This document shows positions 1 through 9,236 of a DNA stretch of 64,000 nucleotides, piece after piece. Where the stretch lies: NCBI GenBank assembly GCA_035607415.1, contig DATNAQ010000024.1:3199-67198 (forward strand), in the 5' to 3' direction. How positions within the stretch are numbered: the stretch's first letter is position 1; each line of letters opens with the position of its first letter. The DNA is from JAQBQH01 sp035607415. Its GTDB lineage: Bacteria > Myxococcota_A > Polyangia > Palsa-1104. A model generated the notes under the pieces. It did not search any database and was not told the DNA's origin. It saw nothing but the letters and a program-made list of their open reading frames with translations. The translations under genes and the position numbers were made by a program.

Positions 1-107
1 TTGGCATCGAGAATGGTTTTGAGCTCGGGCAGCTCTTCGACGGCAGGTTGCGACGAAGAAGTCGAGCAACCGGCGAGCAACGACAGCAGCAGAAGACTGC
101 GGCGCAT
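1..107 (-). CDS. Lipoprotein, 5' end only (truncated by window edge)
   Basis: Only the first 35 codons lie in the window. The translation begins MRRSLLLLSLLAGC, a short basic n-region, a hydrophobic run and a lipobox (LAGC) with the acceptor Cys at residue 14. This is followed by a Ser-rich linker as in exported lipoproteins. A strong ribosome binding site (GGAGG, 111-119 region) precedes the ATG at 107. A cluster of GGTTCG/CGAACC repeats at 169-205 lies upstream and may be its control region. Function cannot be judged from this fragment. Confidence 0.7.
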   Translation of the reverse strand, partial: MRRSLLLLSLLAGCSTSSSQPAVEELPELKTILDA

Positions 108-168
108 AAGGACACCTCCGAGAGTGAGCGTGAGTGTCCTACTTTGACGCAGGGGGGACAATCGCCGG

Positions 169-205
169 CGAACCGTACATTGGTTCGACCAACGGTTCGA
201 CCAAC
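169..205. promoter_or_regulatory. Repeated GGTTCG/CGAACC motifs, candidate operator
   Basis: A 12-bp unit GGTTCGACCAAC occurs twice in tandem (182-193 and 194-205). It is preceded by CGAACC at 169-174, which forms an inverted repeat with GGTTCG at 182-187 (7-nt spacer). The cluster sits about 60-100 bp upstream of the lipoprotein start at 107 and just beyond the stop of the zinc-ribbon gene. Two direct and one inverted half-sites suggest a regulator binding region, but no regulator is identified. Confidence 0.35.
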
Positions 206-233
206 GCGCCTCGCCAACGATGTGAAGCGGCGT

Positions 234-590
234 TTACTCGTCGTCGCTGCGCAGCCGGGTGCCGCAGTTGGGGCAGCGCGCGGCGTGCGACTTCACGCCG
301 CAGCCCGGACAGCGCACCGGCTCGGGCTCCTCGGTGGCCCACTTGCGCTTGGCCGCGGGCATCGCCGGCACCGTCTTGGGCGGCGGCGGCTTCACCGGCG
401 GCGGCGGCTTCGCCGTCGGCGGCCGATTCACCGTCGGCGGCGGCTTCACCGTCGGTGGCGGCTTCGGCGCAGGCGGCGGCTCCGAGCGCGCCGCGTTCGC
501 CGCCGGCGAGTCGCCCATCGGCTCGCCGCACTCGAGGCACAAGTCGGCCCCCTCCTCCACCGGCGCCTTGCAGCTCGGGCACGTCGCCAT
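234..590 (-). CDS. Zinc-ribbon protein with proline-rich linker
   Basis: A 118-residue soluble protein with two zinc ribbons. The N-terminal one has CPSC and CLEC pairs (residues 4-22) and the C-terminal one has CPGC and CPNC pairs near the end. They are joined by about 45 residues of Pro/Lys/Thr repeats (KPPPTV type). Ribbon-linker-ribbon proteins usually act in protein or nucleic-acid binding, but the partner here is unknown. ATG at 590 is preferred over the TTG at 596, because a TAAAAT hexamer at 597-602 lies exactly 6 nt before that ATG, as expected for a leaderless message. It is divergent from the M16 peptidase gene, with 35 bp between starts. Confidence 0.7.
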   Translation of the reverse strand: MATCPSCKAPVEEGADLCLECGEPMGDSPAANAARSEPPPAPKPPPTVKPPPTVNRPPTAKPPPPVKPPPPKTVPAMPAAKRKWATEEPEPVRCPGCGVKSHAARCPNCGTRLRSDDE

Positions 591-596
591 TTGCAA

Positions 597-602
597 ATTT
601 TA
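597..602 (-). promoter_or_regulatory. Putative -10 element (leaderless pattern)
   Basis: TAAAAT on the minus strand, followed by 6 nt and the ATG at 590, with no Shine-Dalgarno between. No convincing -35 was found. It is one of eight genes in this window with a TANNNT hexamer at this exact spacing. Confidence 0.4.
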
Positions 603-625
603 TCATGCCGTCGTGAAGTACCGCC

Positions 626-1942
626 ATGTTCGCCCTGCCGCTCCTCGCGACGCTGCTGTCGTTCTCCACGTTCAAGCTCGACAACGGGCTGACCGTGTTC
701 GTGCAGGAGGACCACACCGTCCCGGTCGTGGCGCTCGACGTCTGGTACCACGTCGGCTCGCGCGACGAGGTCGCGGGCAAGACCGGCTTCGCGCACCTGT
801 TCGAGCACATGATGTTCCAGGGCTCGGCGCACGTCGCCGACAAGATGCACTTCAAGTACATCCAGGAGGCGGGCGGCACCGCCAACGGCTCGACCAACAC
901 CGATCGCACCAATTACTTCGAGACGCTGCCGTCGAACTTCCTGGAGACGGGGTTGTGGCTCGAGTCGGATCGCATGGGCTTTTTGCTGGCGACGCTGACG
1001 GAGGACAAGCTCGACAACCAGCGCGACGTGGTGCGCAACGAGAAGCGGCAGAACTACGACAATCGGCCCTACGGCATGGCGCGCAAGGCGATCTTCGAGA
1101 ACCTCTATCCGCCGTCGCACCCCTATCACCACCTCACCATCGGCGAGCACGCCGATCTCGAGCGCGCCACGCTCGCGGACGTGAGCGCCTTCTTCAAGAA
1201 GTACTACTCGCCGGCGAACGCGACGCTGGCCATCGCCGGCGACGTCGACGTGCCGACGGCGAAGCGGCTGTGCGCGAAGTGGTTCGGCTCGCTGCCGTCG
1301 ACGCCGGCGCCGGTGCGCGGCCCGGCGCCGCCGCAGCCGGTGCTGCACGGCGAGAAGCGCGTGGCGCTCCAGGACCGCGTGTCGCTCGAGCGGCTCTACG
1401 TGGTGTGGCCGTCGCCGCCCGAATTCGCGCCCGGCGACGCCGAGCTCGATCTGCTCGCCGGAATTCTCGGCGGAAAATCGGGGCGGCTCTACAAGCGCCT
1501 CGTCTACGACGCGCGGCTGGCGCAGACCGTCGAGGTGGCGCAGGAGTCGGCGCCGCTGTCGTCGCTGTTCGAGGTGGTGGTGACGATGAAGCCGGGGCAC
1601 AAGGCGGCCGAAGCGCTGCCGATCGTCGACGACGAGCTGGCGCGCGCCGCGAAAGAAGCGGTGAGCGCCGCCGAGCTCGACAAGGCGCGCAACCGCTACG
1701 AGACGAGCTACGTGCTCGAGCTGATGTCGGGGCAGCGGCGCGCCGACGTGATCAATCGATACGCTTATTACGCCAACGACCCGGGGTTCATCGACAAGGA
1801 TCTCGCGCGCTACCGCACCGCCACCGCCGACGGCGTGCGCAGCTCGGCGCAAAAGACGCTCGGGCCGGGGCGCGTGATCGTGACGGTGGCGCCGCTCGCC
1901 GACGGCAAACCGCTCGCCGACGCCAAGAAGGAGGGCCAGTGA
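626..1942 (+). CDS. M16 family zinc peptidase, catalytic subunit
   Basis: A 438-residue protein of the M16B (processing-peptidase/PqqL-like) family. The inverted zinc motif HxxEH is intact as HLFEH at residues 57-61, inside the familiar GFAHLFEHMMFQGS context. A short hydrophobic N-terminus (MFALPLLATLLSFS) may be a signal peptide, so a periplasmic site is inferred. The stop overlaps the start of the next gene by one base (TGATG), and that neighbour is an M16 protein without the zinc motif. In such pairs the first subunit cleaves peptides and the second completes the clamshell chamber. The substrate is unknown. Confidence 0.88.
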   Translation: MFALPLLATLLSFSTFKLDNGLTVFVQEDHTVPVVALDVWYHVGSRDEVAGKTGFAHLFEHMMFQGSAHVADKMHFKYIQEAGGTANGSTNTDRTNYFETLPSNFLETGLWLESDRMGFLLATLTEDKLDNQRDVVRNEKRQNYDNRPYGMARKAIFENLYPPSHPYHHLTIGEHADLERATLADVSAFFKKYYSPANATLAIAGDVDVPTAKRLCAKWFGSLPSTPAPVRGPAPPQPVLHGEKRVALQDRVSLERLYVVWPSPPEFAPGDAELDLLAGILGGKSGRLYKRLVYDARLAQTVEVAQESAPLSSLFEVVVTMKPGHKAAEALPIVDDELARAAKEAVSAAELDKARNRYETSYVLELMSGQRRADVINRYAYYANDPGFIDKDLARYRTATADGVRSSAQKTLGPGRVIVTVAPLADGKPLADAKKEGQ

Positions 1943-3642
1943 TGCGCCGCTCGCTCATGGCCATCGCCTTCGTCATGTCGTGCGGCCACATCCCGCCGGC
2001 GTCGACGGAGGGCGTGCCCTCGCCGTGGCCCGAGGCGCGCGCCGACGCGGGCAACACGCCGCCGACCACGCCGCCGCCGCCGCCGACGCGGCCGCCGGCC
2101 AATCCGCCGCGCGGCCCGTTGCCGGTGACGCGCACGCCGGGCGGCGCGGTGATCAAGCAGGGCACGCCGCCGCCGGTGGTGCCGCTCGGCAAGCCGGCGC
2201 CTGCGCCCGCGTCCCCCGCGCCGACGGACGACGCCGACCGCGCGACGCCGCCCAAGGGCGGGCCGCCGCCCAAGCTCAACCTGCCGGTGCCGGCGCGGCG
2301 CAAGCTCAAGAACGGCGCGGCGCTGCTCGTCGTCGAGCGCCACGAGCTGCCGATGGCGTCGCTGGTGATCACCTGGCCGAGCGGCATCGCCGACGAGCCG
2401 CCGGCGCAAGCGGGCATCGCCGGGCTGACCGCCGATCTGCTCGACGAGGGCGCCGGCAAACGCGGCGCGCTCGAGGTCGCTGAGGACGTGGCGCGCCTCG
2501 GCGCCACGCTGTCGACGAGCGCGAGCTGGGACGACACGCGCGTGCAGGTGACGGCGCTGACCCGCGCGCTCGATCCGCTCCTGCCCATCGTCGCCGACCT
2601 GGTGGCGCACCCGACGTTCGCCGACAAAGAGCTCGACCGCGTGCGCGCCGATCGCATCACCGGCCTCGTGCAGCTGCGCGACGTGCCGTCGATGATCGCG
2701 CACGACACGCTCGCGCGCGTCATCTACGGCGACAAGGAGCGCTACGGGCTGCCCGAGATCGGCACCGAGAGCTCGTTGAAGGCGATCGACCGCGCCGCGA
2801 TCGTAAAGTGGCACGCCGAGCATCTGCGCCCCGATCTGGCGACGGTGATCGTCGTCGGCGACGTGCAGCCCGACGACATCGCGCGCCGGCTCGACGCCGC
2901 CTTCGCCGGCTGGACGGCGAAGGGCAGGGCGCGGCTGAAGCACGCGACGGCGACGGCGCCGCGGCCGATGCGCCGCGTGGTGATCGTGGATCGCCCCGGC
3001 GCGGCGCAGACCGACATGCGCCTCGGGCTGCCGGGCGCGCCGCGCAAGTCGAAGGACTACTTCGCCTGCCTGGTGACCAACGCGATCCTCGGCGGGCAGT
3101 TCATCAGCCGCCTCAACTTCAACCTGCGCGAGCAGCACGGCTACACCTACGGCGCGCGCACCGAGTTCACCTTCCGCCGCAACGGCGGGCCCTTCGTCGC
3201 CGGCGCGCCGGTGAAGACGGCGGTGACCGAGCCGTCGCTGAAGGAGACGCTCGGCGAGCTCTCGCGCATTCGCGAGGCCGACGTGGCACCCGAGGAGCTC
3301 GGCCTGGCGAAGGACCTGTTGAGCCGCGCCCTCGCGCGCGAGTTCGAGACGCCGCCGCAGGTGGCGGCCGCGCTGGTGGCGCAGGTCGTCGAGGGGCTGC
3401 CCGACGACTACTACAAGACCTACGCCGACCGCATCGCCGCGGTGACCGCGGCCGACGTGCGCAAAGCGGCGCAGCGCTGGATCGAGCCGACCAAGATGAC
3501 CATCGTCCTCGTCGGCGACGAGAAGGCGATCGGCGACGGCGTCAAGACCATGGTCGGCGAGTACGAGCGCCGCGGCACCGACGGCATCCTGCTGCCGTCC
3601 GCCGGCGAAGGCACCGGCAGCGCGACCAGCGGCGAGCGCTGA
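1942..3642 (+). CDS. M16 family peptidase-like protein, non-catalytic partner
   Basis: A 566-residue protein. The N-terminus (MRRSLMAIAFVMSCG) is a lipobox-like signal, followed by about 90 residues of Pro-rich linker and then two M16 halves. Where the catalytic subunit has HxxEH, this protein has GLTADLLDEG, so zinc ligands are missing. The C-terminal half keeps the REQHGYTYG segment, which carries the Arg/Tyr pair typical of the inactive M16B subunit. Translation is coupled to the upstream catalytic gene by a one-base overlap. It most likely forms a heterodimer with it at the outer or inner membrane. Family assignment is firm; the partnership is inferred from order. Confidence 0.85.
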   Translation: MRRSLMAIAFVMSCGHIPPASTEGVPSPWPEARADAGNTPPTTPPPPPTRPPANPPRGPLPVTRTPGGAVIKQGTPPPVVPLGKPAPAPASPAPTDDADRATPPKGGPPPKLNLPVPARRKLKNGAALLVVERHELPMASLVITWPSGIADEPPAQAGIAGLTADLLDEGAGKRGALEVAEDVARLGATLSTSASWDDTRVQVTALTRALDPLLPIVADLVAHPTFADKELDRVRADRITGLVQLRDVPSMIAHDTLARVIYGDKERYGLPEIGTESSLKAIDRAAIVKWHAEHLRPDLATVIVVGDVQPDDIARRLDAAFAGWTAKGRARLKHATATAPRPMRRVVIVDRPGAAQTDMRLGLPGAPRKSKDYFACLVTNAILGGQFISRLNFNLREQHGYTYGARTEFTFRRNGGPFVAGAPVKTAVTEPSLKETLGELSRIREADVAPEELGLAKDLLSRALAREFETPPQVAAALVAQVVEGLPDDYYKTYADRIAAVTAADVRKAAQRWIEPTKMTIVLVGDEKAIGDGVKTMVGEYERRGTDGILLPSAGEGTGSATSGER

Positions 3643-3644
3643 CG

Positions 3645-4097
3645 GTGAGCGATGAGCGCGGCGTGAGCGCGGCGCGGACGGTCCTGCGCGGCAGCTGCCA
3701 CTGCGGCGCGCTGCGCATCGAGCTCGAGACGGCGCGCGCGCCCGAGGCGCTGTCGTTGCGCGAGTGCCAGTGCACGTTCTGCCGCAAGCACGGCTCGCGC
3801 AACACCTCCGATCCCGACGGACGCACGCGCATCGTCGCCGAGCGCGGCGCGCTCGTGCGCTATCGCTTCGGCCTGCGCACCGCCGACTTCTTCCTGTGCG
3901 CGCGCTGCGGCATCTACGTCGCCTGCGTGCTCGACGACGCCTTCTCCAGCATCAACACGCGCGTGCTCGACGAGGCCGACGCCGCGCGGCTGTCGCAGAC
4001 GGCGCAGCCGATGGACTTCGGCGGCGAAGACGTCGCGGGCCGGGTGGATCGCCGACGCCAGAAGTGGACCCCTACCACCGTCGAGGAGCGCTCGTGA
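3645..4097 (+). CDS. GFA (glutathione-dependent formaldehyde-activating)-like zinc protein
   Basis: A 150-residue member of the GFA/CENP-V fold. Cysteine pairs are visible as SCHCG, QCTFC and CARC, the usual ligands of the two zinc sites of this family. GTG at 3645 follows the preceding stop by two bases; GTG at 3663 is an alternative. It probably belongs to the M16 operon by spacing. A second GFA paralog lies at 15331-15756. The enzymatic role of most such proteins is unproven, and no glutathione or formaldehyde genes are adjacent. Confidence 0.75.
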   Translation: MSDERGVSAARTVLRGSCHCGALRIELETARAPEALSLRECQCTFCRKHGSRNTSDPDGRTRIVAERGALVRYRFGLRTADFFLCARCGIYVACVLDDAFSSINTRVLDEADAARLSQTAQPMDFGGEDVAGRVDRRRQKWTPTTVEERS

Positions 4098-4112
4098 TAA
4101 AGTAGTCGTGGC

Positions 4113-4847
4113 ATGCGTGTCGCCGTCGTCGCGATCCTGTTGTCCGCGGCGATCGCCACGCCGGCGCGCGCCGCCGGCAGTGACGACGAGGAGCGCGCGC
4201 GCGGCCACTACGAGATCGGGCTCGGGCTGTACCGGCTCGGCGACTATCGCGGGGCGCTCGAGGAGTTCGCGGCCGGCTACGAGCTGGCGCGCAAGCCCGG
4301 CTTCCTGCTCAACCTCGGGCAGACCTATCGCAAGCTCGGCGAGCTGCCCCAGGCGCGCGATCTGTACCGCCAGTTCCTCGCCGAGTCGCGACGCGACGAT
4401 CCGGCGCGCCCCGAGGCGGAGAAGGTCCTCGCCGAGCTCGAGGCCGCGATCCGGGCGCAACCGCCGCCCGAGCCGCCGCCCCCGCCACGGCCGACAGTCC
4501 CGGCGCCTTCCGAAGCCTCGCCGCCGCTCGCACCGGCCGTCGTTGCTCCGCCCTCGCCGTCGCTGGTGGCGAGCGCACCGCGCCATCCGCGCCGCCGCGG
4601 CCTGCGCATCGCCGGCGTCGTCGTCGGCGTCGTCGGCCTCGGCCTCGTCGGTGGCGGCATCGGCGAAGCCTTCGCCGCCGACGGCGCCGCGCGCGATCTG
4701 AACGCGCTCGATCGCACGGGCGGCGCCTGGGATCCGTCGAAGGCGAGCGCCTACCGCCTCGATCGCGGGCTCTCCACCGGCTTCTTCGCCGCCGGCGCCG
4801 CCCTCGCGGCCGGCGGCGCGATCCTCCTCATCGTGAGCGCCCGATGA
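4113..4847 (+). CDS. TPR-containing membrane protein
   Basis: 244 residues: a signal peptide (to about residue 20, ending ARA), then TPR-like helices (GHYEIGLGLYRLGDYRGALEE) at about 30-110. A long Pro/Ala linker follows, then two hydrophobic segments near 160-180 and 220-243. This layout, periplasmic TPRs followed by a Pro-rich stretch and C-terminal membrane hairpin, is common in myxobacterial envelope proteins of unknown function. A TAAAGT hexamer lies 9 nt before the ATG. The stop overlaps the next lipoprotein start (ATGA). Confidence 0.7.
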   Translation: MRVAVVAILLSAAIATPARAAGSDDEERARGHYEIGLGLYRLGDYRGALEEFAAGYELARKPGFLLNLGQTYRKLGELPQARDLYRQFLAESRRDDPARPEAEKVLAELEAAIRAQPPPEPPPPPRPTVPAPSEASPPLAPAVVAPPSPSLVASAPRHPRRRGLRIAGVVVGVVGLGLVGGGIGEAFAADGAARDLNALDRTGGAWDPSKASAYRLDRGLSTGFFAAGAALAAGGAILLIVSAR

Positions 4848-5737
4848 GCCCCACGAGCCGCGCCGCCCTCGTGCTCGCCGCCGCCGCCGCCGGTTGCACC
4901 ACGCCGAGCTACGGCAACGGCCACCTGCAGTGCGCGGCCGGCGGCGCCTGCCCGGGCGGCTTCTACTGCGCCTCCGACGATCATTGCTGGCGCGCCGGCA
5001 GCGGCCCTGCCGACGCCGACCTCGCGATCCCCGTCGGTGACGATCTGGCCTCGCCGCTGCTCCTGGATCTCGCCGGCGCCGATCTCGCCACGCCGGCGTC
5101 GACCTGCGCGAGCCTGAGCGGCAGCGTCCTCTTCTGCGACGGCTTCGAGAGCGACTTCGCGACGAACGGCTGGAGCGTGAGCGGCAGCAACGGCACGCCC
5201 AGCCTCGACACGACGCGCGCCTATCGCGGCCTCTCCGCGCTCCACTCGCACATTTCCGGCGCGCCCGCGATGGCCGGACCGGTCGCGCTGCTCCATCGGG
5301 CCGACCTCTTCCCCATCAGCGGCACCATCTACGCGCGCGTCTGGGTCTACTTCACGTCGGGCCTGCCCGACAGCTTCGAGCAGCTCCTCAACTTCGCCGA
5401 CAACGTGTCGACCGGCTACTCCGTCGCCACCGACACCGGCAAGGTCACGCTCAACGACTACGCCGCCGGCGTCTACCAACGCTCGACGACGGCGATCCCG
5501 CTCGATCGCTGGGCCTGCCTGCAATTCGAGGTCGAGCAGTCGAGCGCCTCGGGCGCCATCCACATCCGCGTCGACGGCAACCTGCTCGCCGACCTGCCGC
5601 AGAACGCGATGACCACCGCCGCGGTCAACCTCTCCGTCGGGCTCGACTTCTACGGCAACGCCGTCGACATTCCAGCGTACGACGCCTGGTTCGACGAGCT
5701 CCTCATCGACAACAAGCCCACCACCTGCGAGGAATAG
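4844..5737 (+). CDS. Lipoprotein with LamG/concanavalin-like domain
   Basis: 297 residues. Lipobox AAAGC with acceptor Cys at residue 18, then a Cys-rich stretch (ACPGGFYC, DHCW) and a spacer rich in DLA motifs (DADLAIP, DDLASP, ADLATP). A beta-rich domain from about residue 85 begins with FCDGFESDFATNGW, resembling the jelly-roll domains that bind carbohydrate or protein. The start overlaps the TPR gene by 4 nt, so the two are cotranscribed. It ends flush against the convergent ECF sigma gene (stops at 5737 and 5738). Surface binding is inferred. Confidence 0.7.
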   Translation: MSPTSRAALVLAAAAAGCTTPSYGNGHLQCAAGGACPGGFYCASDDHCWRAGSGPADADLAIPVGDDLASPLLLDLAGADLATPASTCASLSGSVLFCDGFESDFATNGWSVSGSNGTPSLDTTRAYRGLSALHSHISGAPAMAGPVALLHRADLFPISGTIYARVWVYFTSGLPDSFEQLLNFADNVSTGYSVATDTGKVTLNDYAAGVYQRSTTAIPLDRWACLQFEVEQSSASGAIHIRVDGNLLADLPQNAMTTAAVNLSVGLDFYGNAVDIPAYDAWFDELLIDNKPTTCEE

Positions 5738-6364
5738 CTACGACAGCCGCGCGCGCAGCGTCATGCGATAGAAGTCGGACGCGTCGTCGCTGACTTCGTC
5801 GACCACGCCCTCGAGCGACGCGCGCAGCTGATTGCGCGCCTCGTGGATGCGCCACGCCACCGTCCCCGGCGGGCAGCCGAGCACCGCCGCCGCCTCGTCG
5901 TGCGACAGCCCCTGCAAGGCCACGAGGACCACGGTCGACCGCAGCGTCGGCGACAGCCGGTCGAGCGCCGTCACCAGGCGCGCATAGGTCTGCCGCAGCT
6001 CCGCTGCCCGCCGTGGATCCCCATACGCGTCCACCGCGACCGCCGCCTGCACGCGCGGATCGTCGAGCCCGCTGGTGCGCCGCCGCGCCGTATCACGCCG
6101 CGCGTTCAGCGATCGATTGACCGCGATGCGATAGAGCCACGTGAAGAACTCCGAGCGCCCCGCGAACGTGTGCAGCTGCTGATAGGCGCGCGTGAACACG
6201 TCCTGCGTGATGTCGTCGGCCTCGGCGCGCGAGCCGGTCAGGTGCAGCGTGAGGGCGTAGATGCGCGCGCGATAGCGGCGCACCAGATCGTCGAATGCCG
6301 CGCGATCGCCTGCTTGCGCGCGCTTGACGAGCTTCTCGGTCTTGTCGCCGGGCACGAACGACAT
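5738..6364 (-). CDS. ECF RNA polymerase sigma factor
   Basis: 208 residues with sigma region 2 (DDLVRRYRARIYALTLHLTG, then DDITQDVFTRAY and TWLYRIAVNRSLNARR) and region 4 (LSPTLRSTVVLVALQGLSHDEAAAVLG). ATG at 6364 gives the compact N-terminus MSFVPGDKTEK; the longer in-frame extension has no support. No anti-sigma gene is next to it. It is divergent from the metallo-beta-lactamase-fold gene across 112 bp, so it might control that gene or itself, but no ECF promoter pair was recognised. Confidence 0.9.
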   Translation of the reverse strand: MSFVPGDKTEKLVKRAQAGDRAAFDDLVRRYRARIYALTLHLTGSRAEADDITQDVFTRAYQQLHTFAGRSEFFTWLYRIAVNRSLNARRDTARRRTSGLDDPRVQAAVAVDAYGDPRRAAELRQTYARLVTALDRLSPTLRSTVVLVALQGLSHDEAAAVLGCPPGTVAWRIHEARNQLRASLEGVVDEVSDDASDFYRMTLRARLS

Positions 6365-6462
6365 TTGGATTCGACACCCGACCACGCGGGGCCTTGGCTG
6401 TTTCTACGTTCGAGGGTGCGCGATCGATCTGTCGACGGCCACAGTTTCTACGTAAGCCTCGC

Positions 6463-6468
6463 TACAAT
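6463..6468 (+). promoter_or_regulatory. Putative -10 element for the B3-type hydrolase
   Basis: TACAAT, 8 nt before the ATG at 6477. The intervening GGAG is too close to the predicted start of transcription to be sure it is a Shine-Dalgarno. No strong -35 is visible. Confidence 0.4.
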
Positions 6469-6476
6469 GGAGCCCC

Positions 6477-7331
6477 ATGCGCCCCCTGGCCCTCGCGATC
6501 CTCCTCGCCACCACACTCCCGATCGCCGCGCTGCCGGCGCCCGCCCGCGCCCAGACCGTCTCCAACATGCGCGCGACCATCCACGGCGCCTGGAGCGCCC
6601 CGGTCGAGCCCTTCCGCGTCGCCGGCAACGTCTACTACGTCGGCGCGCGCCAGATCGCGTCGTACCTCATCGTCACCCCGGCCGGGCACATCCTCCTCGA
6701 CACCGGCACCAAAGAGATGGAGCCGGTCGTGCGCCGCAACATCGCCAAGCTCGGCTTCAGGCTCAGCGACATCAAGATCCTGCTCTGCGGCCACGCCCAC
6801 TACGATCACGTGCAGGGCCACGCCGCCATGAAGCGCGCCACCGGCGCCCGCGTGATGGCGCTCGGTGACGACGCGCTGGCGCTCGCCTCGGGCCGCGATC
6901 GCTCGCCGCTCGCCGACGAGGAGCGCTGGGATCCCGTCCCCGTCGATCGCACGCTGAAGGACGGCGACACCGTCACCCTCGGCGGCACGACCCTGAAGGC
7001 CACCTGGGCCCCGGGGCACACGCCCGGCTGCACCGTCTGGAGCATGCGCGTCGACGACAAGCAGCAGCCGCGCACGCTCGCCTTCTTCGCCTGCGCCGGC
7101 CCCAACTCCGAGGTGAAGCTGGTCGGCAACCGCCAGTTCCCGCGGCTCGTCGACGAGACGCGCGAAGGCCTGCGCCGCCTGCGCGCGCTCCATCCCGACC
7201 TCTACGTGACCATGCATCCCGACGCCAACGAGCGCCCGATCACGCACGACGACTGGACCAAGATGCTCGACGAGATCGACGCCGATCTCACTCGTCGCGT
7301 GCGCGCCGAACAAGCCGCGAAGCGACCCTAA
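6477..7331 (+). CDS. Subclass B3 metallo-beta-lactamase-like hydrolase
   Basis: A 284-residue exported protein; the signal peptide ends around ARAQ (residue 26). All six zinc ligands expected for subclass B3 are present: H106, H108, D110 and H111 (GHAHYDHVQG), H181 (GHTPGCTVW) and H247 (VTMHPD). The spacing and the flanks (LIVTPAGHILLDTG, DGDTVTLGGTTL) follow the L1/THIN-B pattern. Family membership and intact sites are seen directly; hydrolysis of beta-lactams is not proven, since many environmental B3 relatives have other substrates. It overlaps the convergent HAD gene by 4 nt. Confidence 0.85.
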   Translation: MRPLALAILLATTLPIAALPAPARAQTVSNMRATIHGAWSAPVEPFRVAGNVYYVGARQIASYLIVTPAGHILLDTGTKEMEPVVRRNIAKLGFRLSDIKILLCGHAHYDHVQGHAAMKRATGARVMALGDDALALASGRDRSPLADEERWDPVPVDRTLKDGDTVTLGGTTLKATWAPGHTPGCTVWSMRVDDKQQPRTLAFFACAGPNSEVKLVGNRQFPRLVDETREGLRRLRALHPDLYVTMHPDANERPITHDDWTKMLDEIDADLTRRVRAEQAAKRP

Positions 7332-8059
7332 CGTCCGAGCGTCGCCACGATGGCGCGGCAGGCCTCGGCCACGCCGTCGACGCGCTCGACGTCTTCGTAG
7401 TGCCCGCCGTAGTGCGCGAACGGATCGATCAGCCCCACGCGCATCCCCGCCGCGCGCGCGCCGACGACATCGGTGGCCCAGGTGTCGCCGAGGTGCAGCG
7501 CGTCCGCCGCCGCCACGCCGTAGCGCGCGAGCGCCGGCGCGAAGATGCGCGGGTCCGGCTTCTCGACGCCGACGACGTGACTGTCGACGACGAGATCGAA
7601 CGCGCCTCCGATCCCGAGGTTGTCAAAGAGCGTCTGCAGCTGCCCTTCGGAGTTCGACACCACCACCACCGGCACGCCGCGCGCGCGCAGCTCGCCGACC
7701 GCCGCGACGAGCCCGTCGGGCACCTTGCGCCACAAGTTGAACCGCCGATGCTCCGCCCACAGCACGCGCGTGCACTCGGCGGCGCGCGCTTCGTCCACCT
7801 CCGTCGCGATCTGCACCAGCGTGGCCATGAACGCGCCCCACGCCGGATTGATGTCCTTATCGGGCAACGGCGGCAGAAGTTGCTTCTGATCGAGTCTTTT
7901 TTTCGCGAGGCCTTCGGCGCGCTCGATGGAACGCTCGTCGACCACCCGCGCCAGCGCCGAGGCCGCGAGGTCGGCGCAGGCGCGGTGGTCGAGGAAAACG
8001 ATGGTATTGCCGGCGTCGAGGCTCAGGAGCCGGACGCCGCGGTAGAGCGCGCCTGACAC
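7328..8059 (-). CDS. HAD-superfamily hydrolase
   Basis: 243 residues. HAD motif I reads LSLDAGNT, motif II VVVVSNSEGQ, motif III has the Lys in GVEKPDPRIF, and motif IV is HLGDTWATDVVGA. The Asp nucleophile is present, but the usual second Asp of motif I is Gly, as in HAD subgroups with altered phosphatase chemistry. The GTG start at 8059 follows the recA stop TAA with no gap, so it is translationally coupled to recA. It could be a housekeeping phosphatase; the substrate is unknown. Confidence 0.8.
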   Translation of the reverse strand: MSGALYRGVRLLSLDAGNTIVFLDHRACADLAASALARVVDERSIERAEGLAKKRLDQKQLLPPLPDKDINPAWGAFMATLVQIATEVDEARAAECTRVLWAEHRRFNLWRKVPDGLVAAVGELRARGVPVVVVSNSEGQLQTLFDNLGIGGAFDLVVDSHVVGVEKPDPRIFAPALARYGVAAADALHLGDTWATDVVGARAAGMRVGLIDPFAHYGGHYEDVERVDGVAEACRAIVATLGR

Positions 8060-9226
<1,167 letters not shown>

Positions 9227-9236
9227 CGTCTCTCCT

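Noticed and set aside
259..1941. Long plus-strand open frame running into the second M16 gene
   Set aside because: It overlaps the zinc-ribbon and first M16 genes in another frame and has low-complexity Arg/Gly translation. The real start is the ATG at 1942 with its signal sequence.
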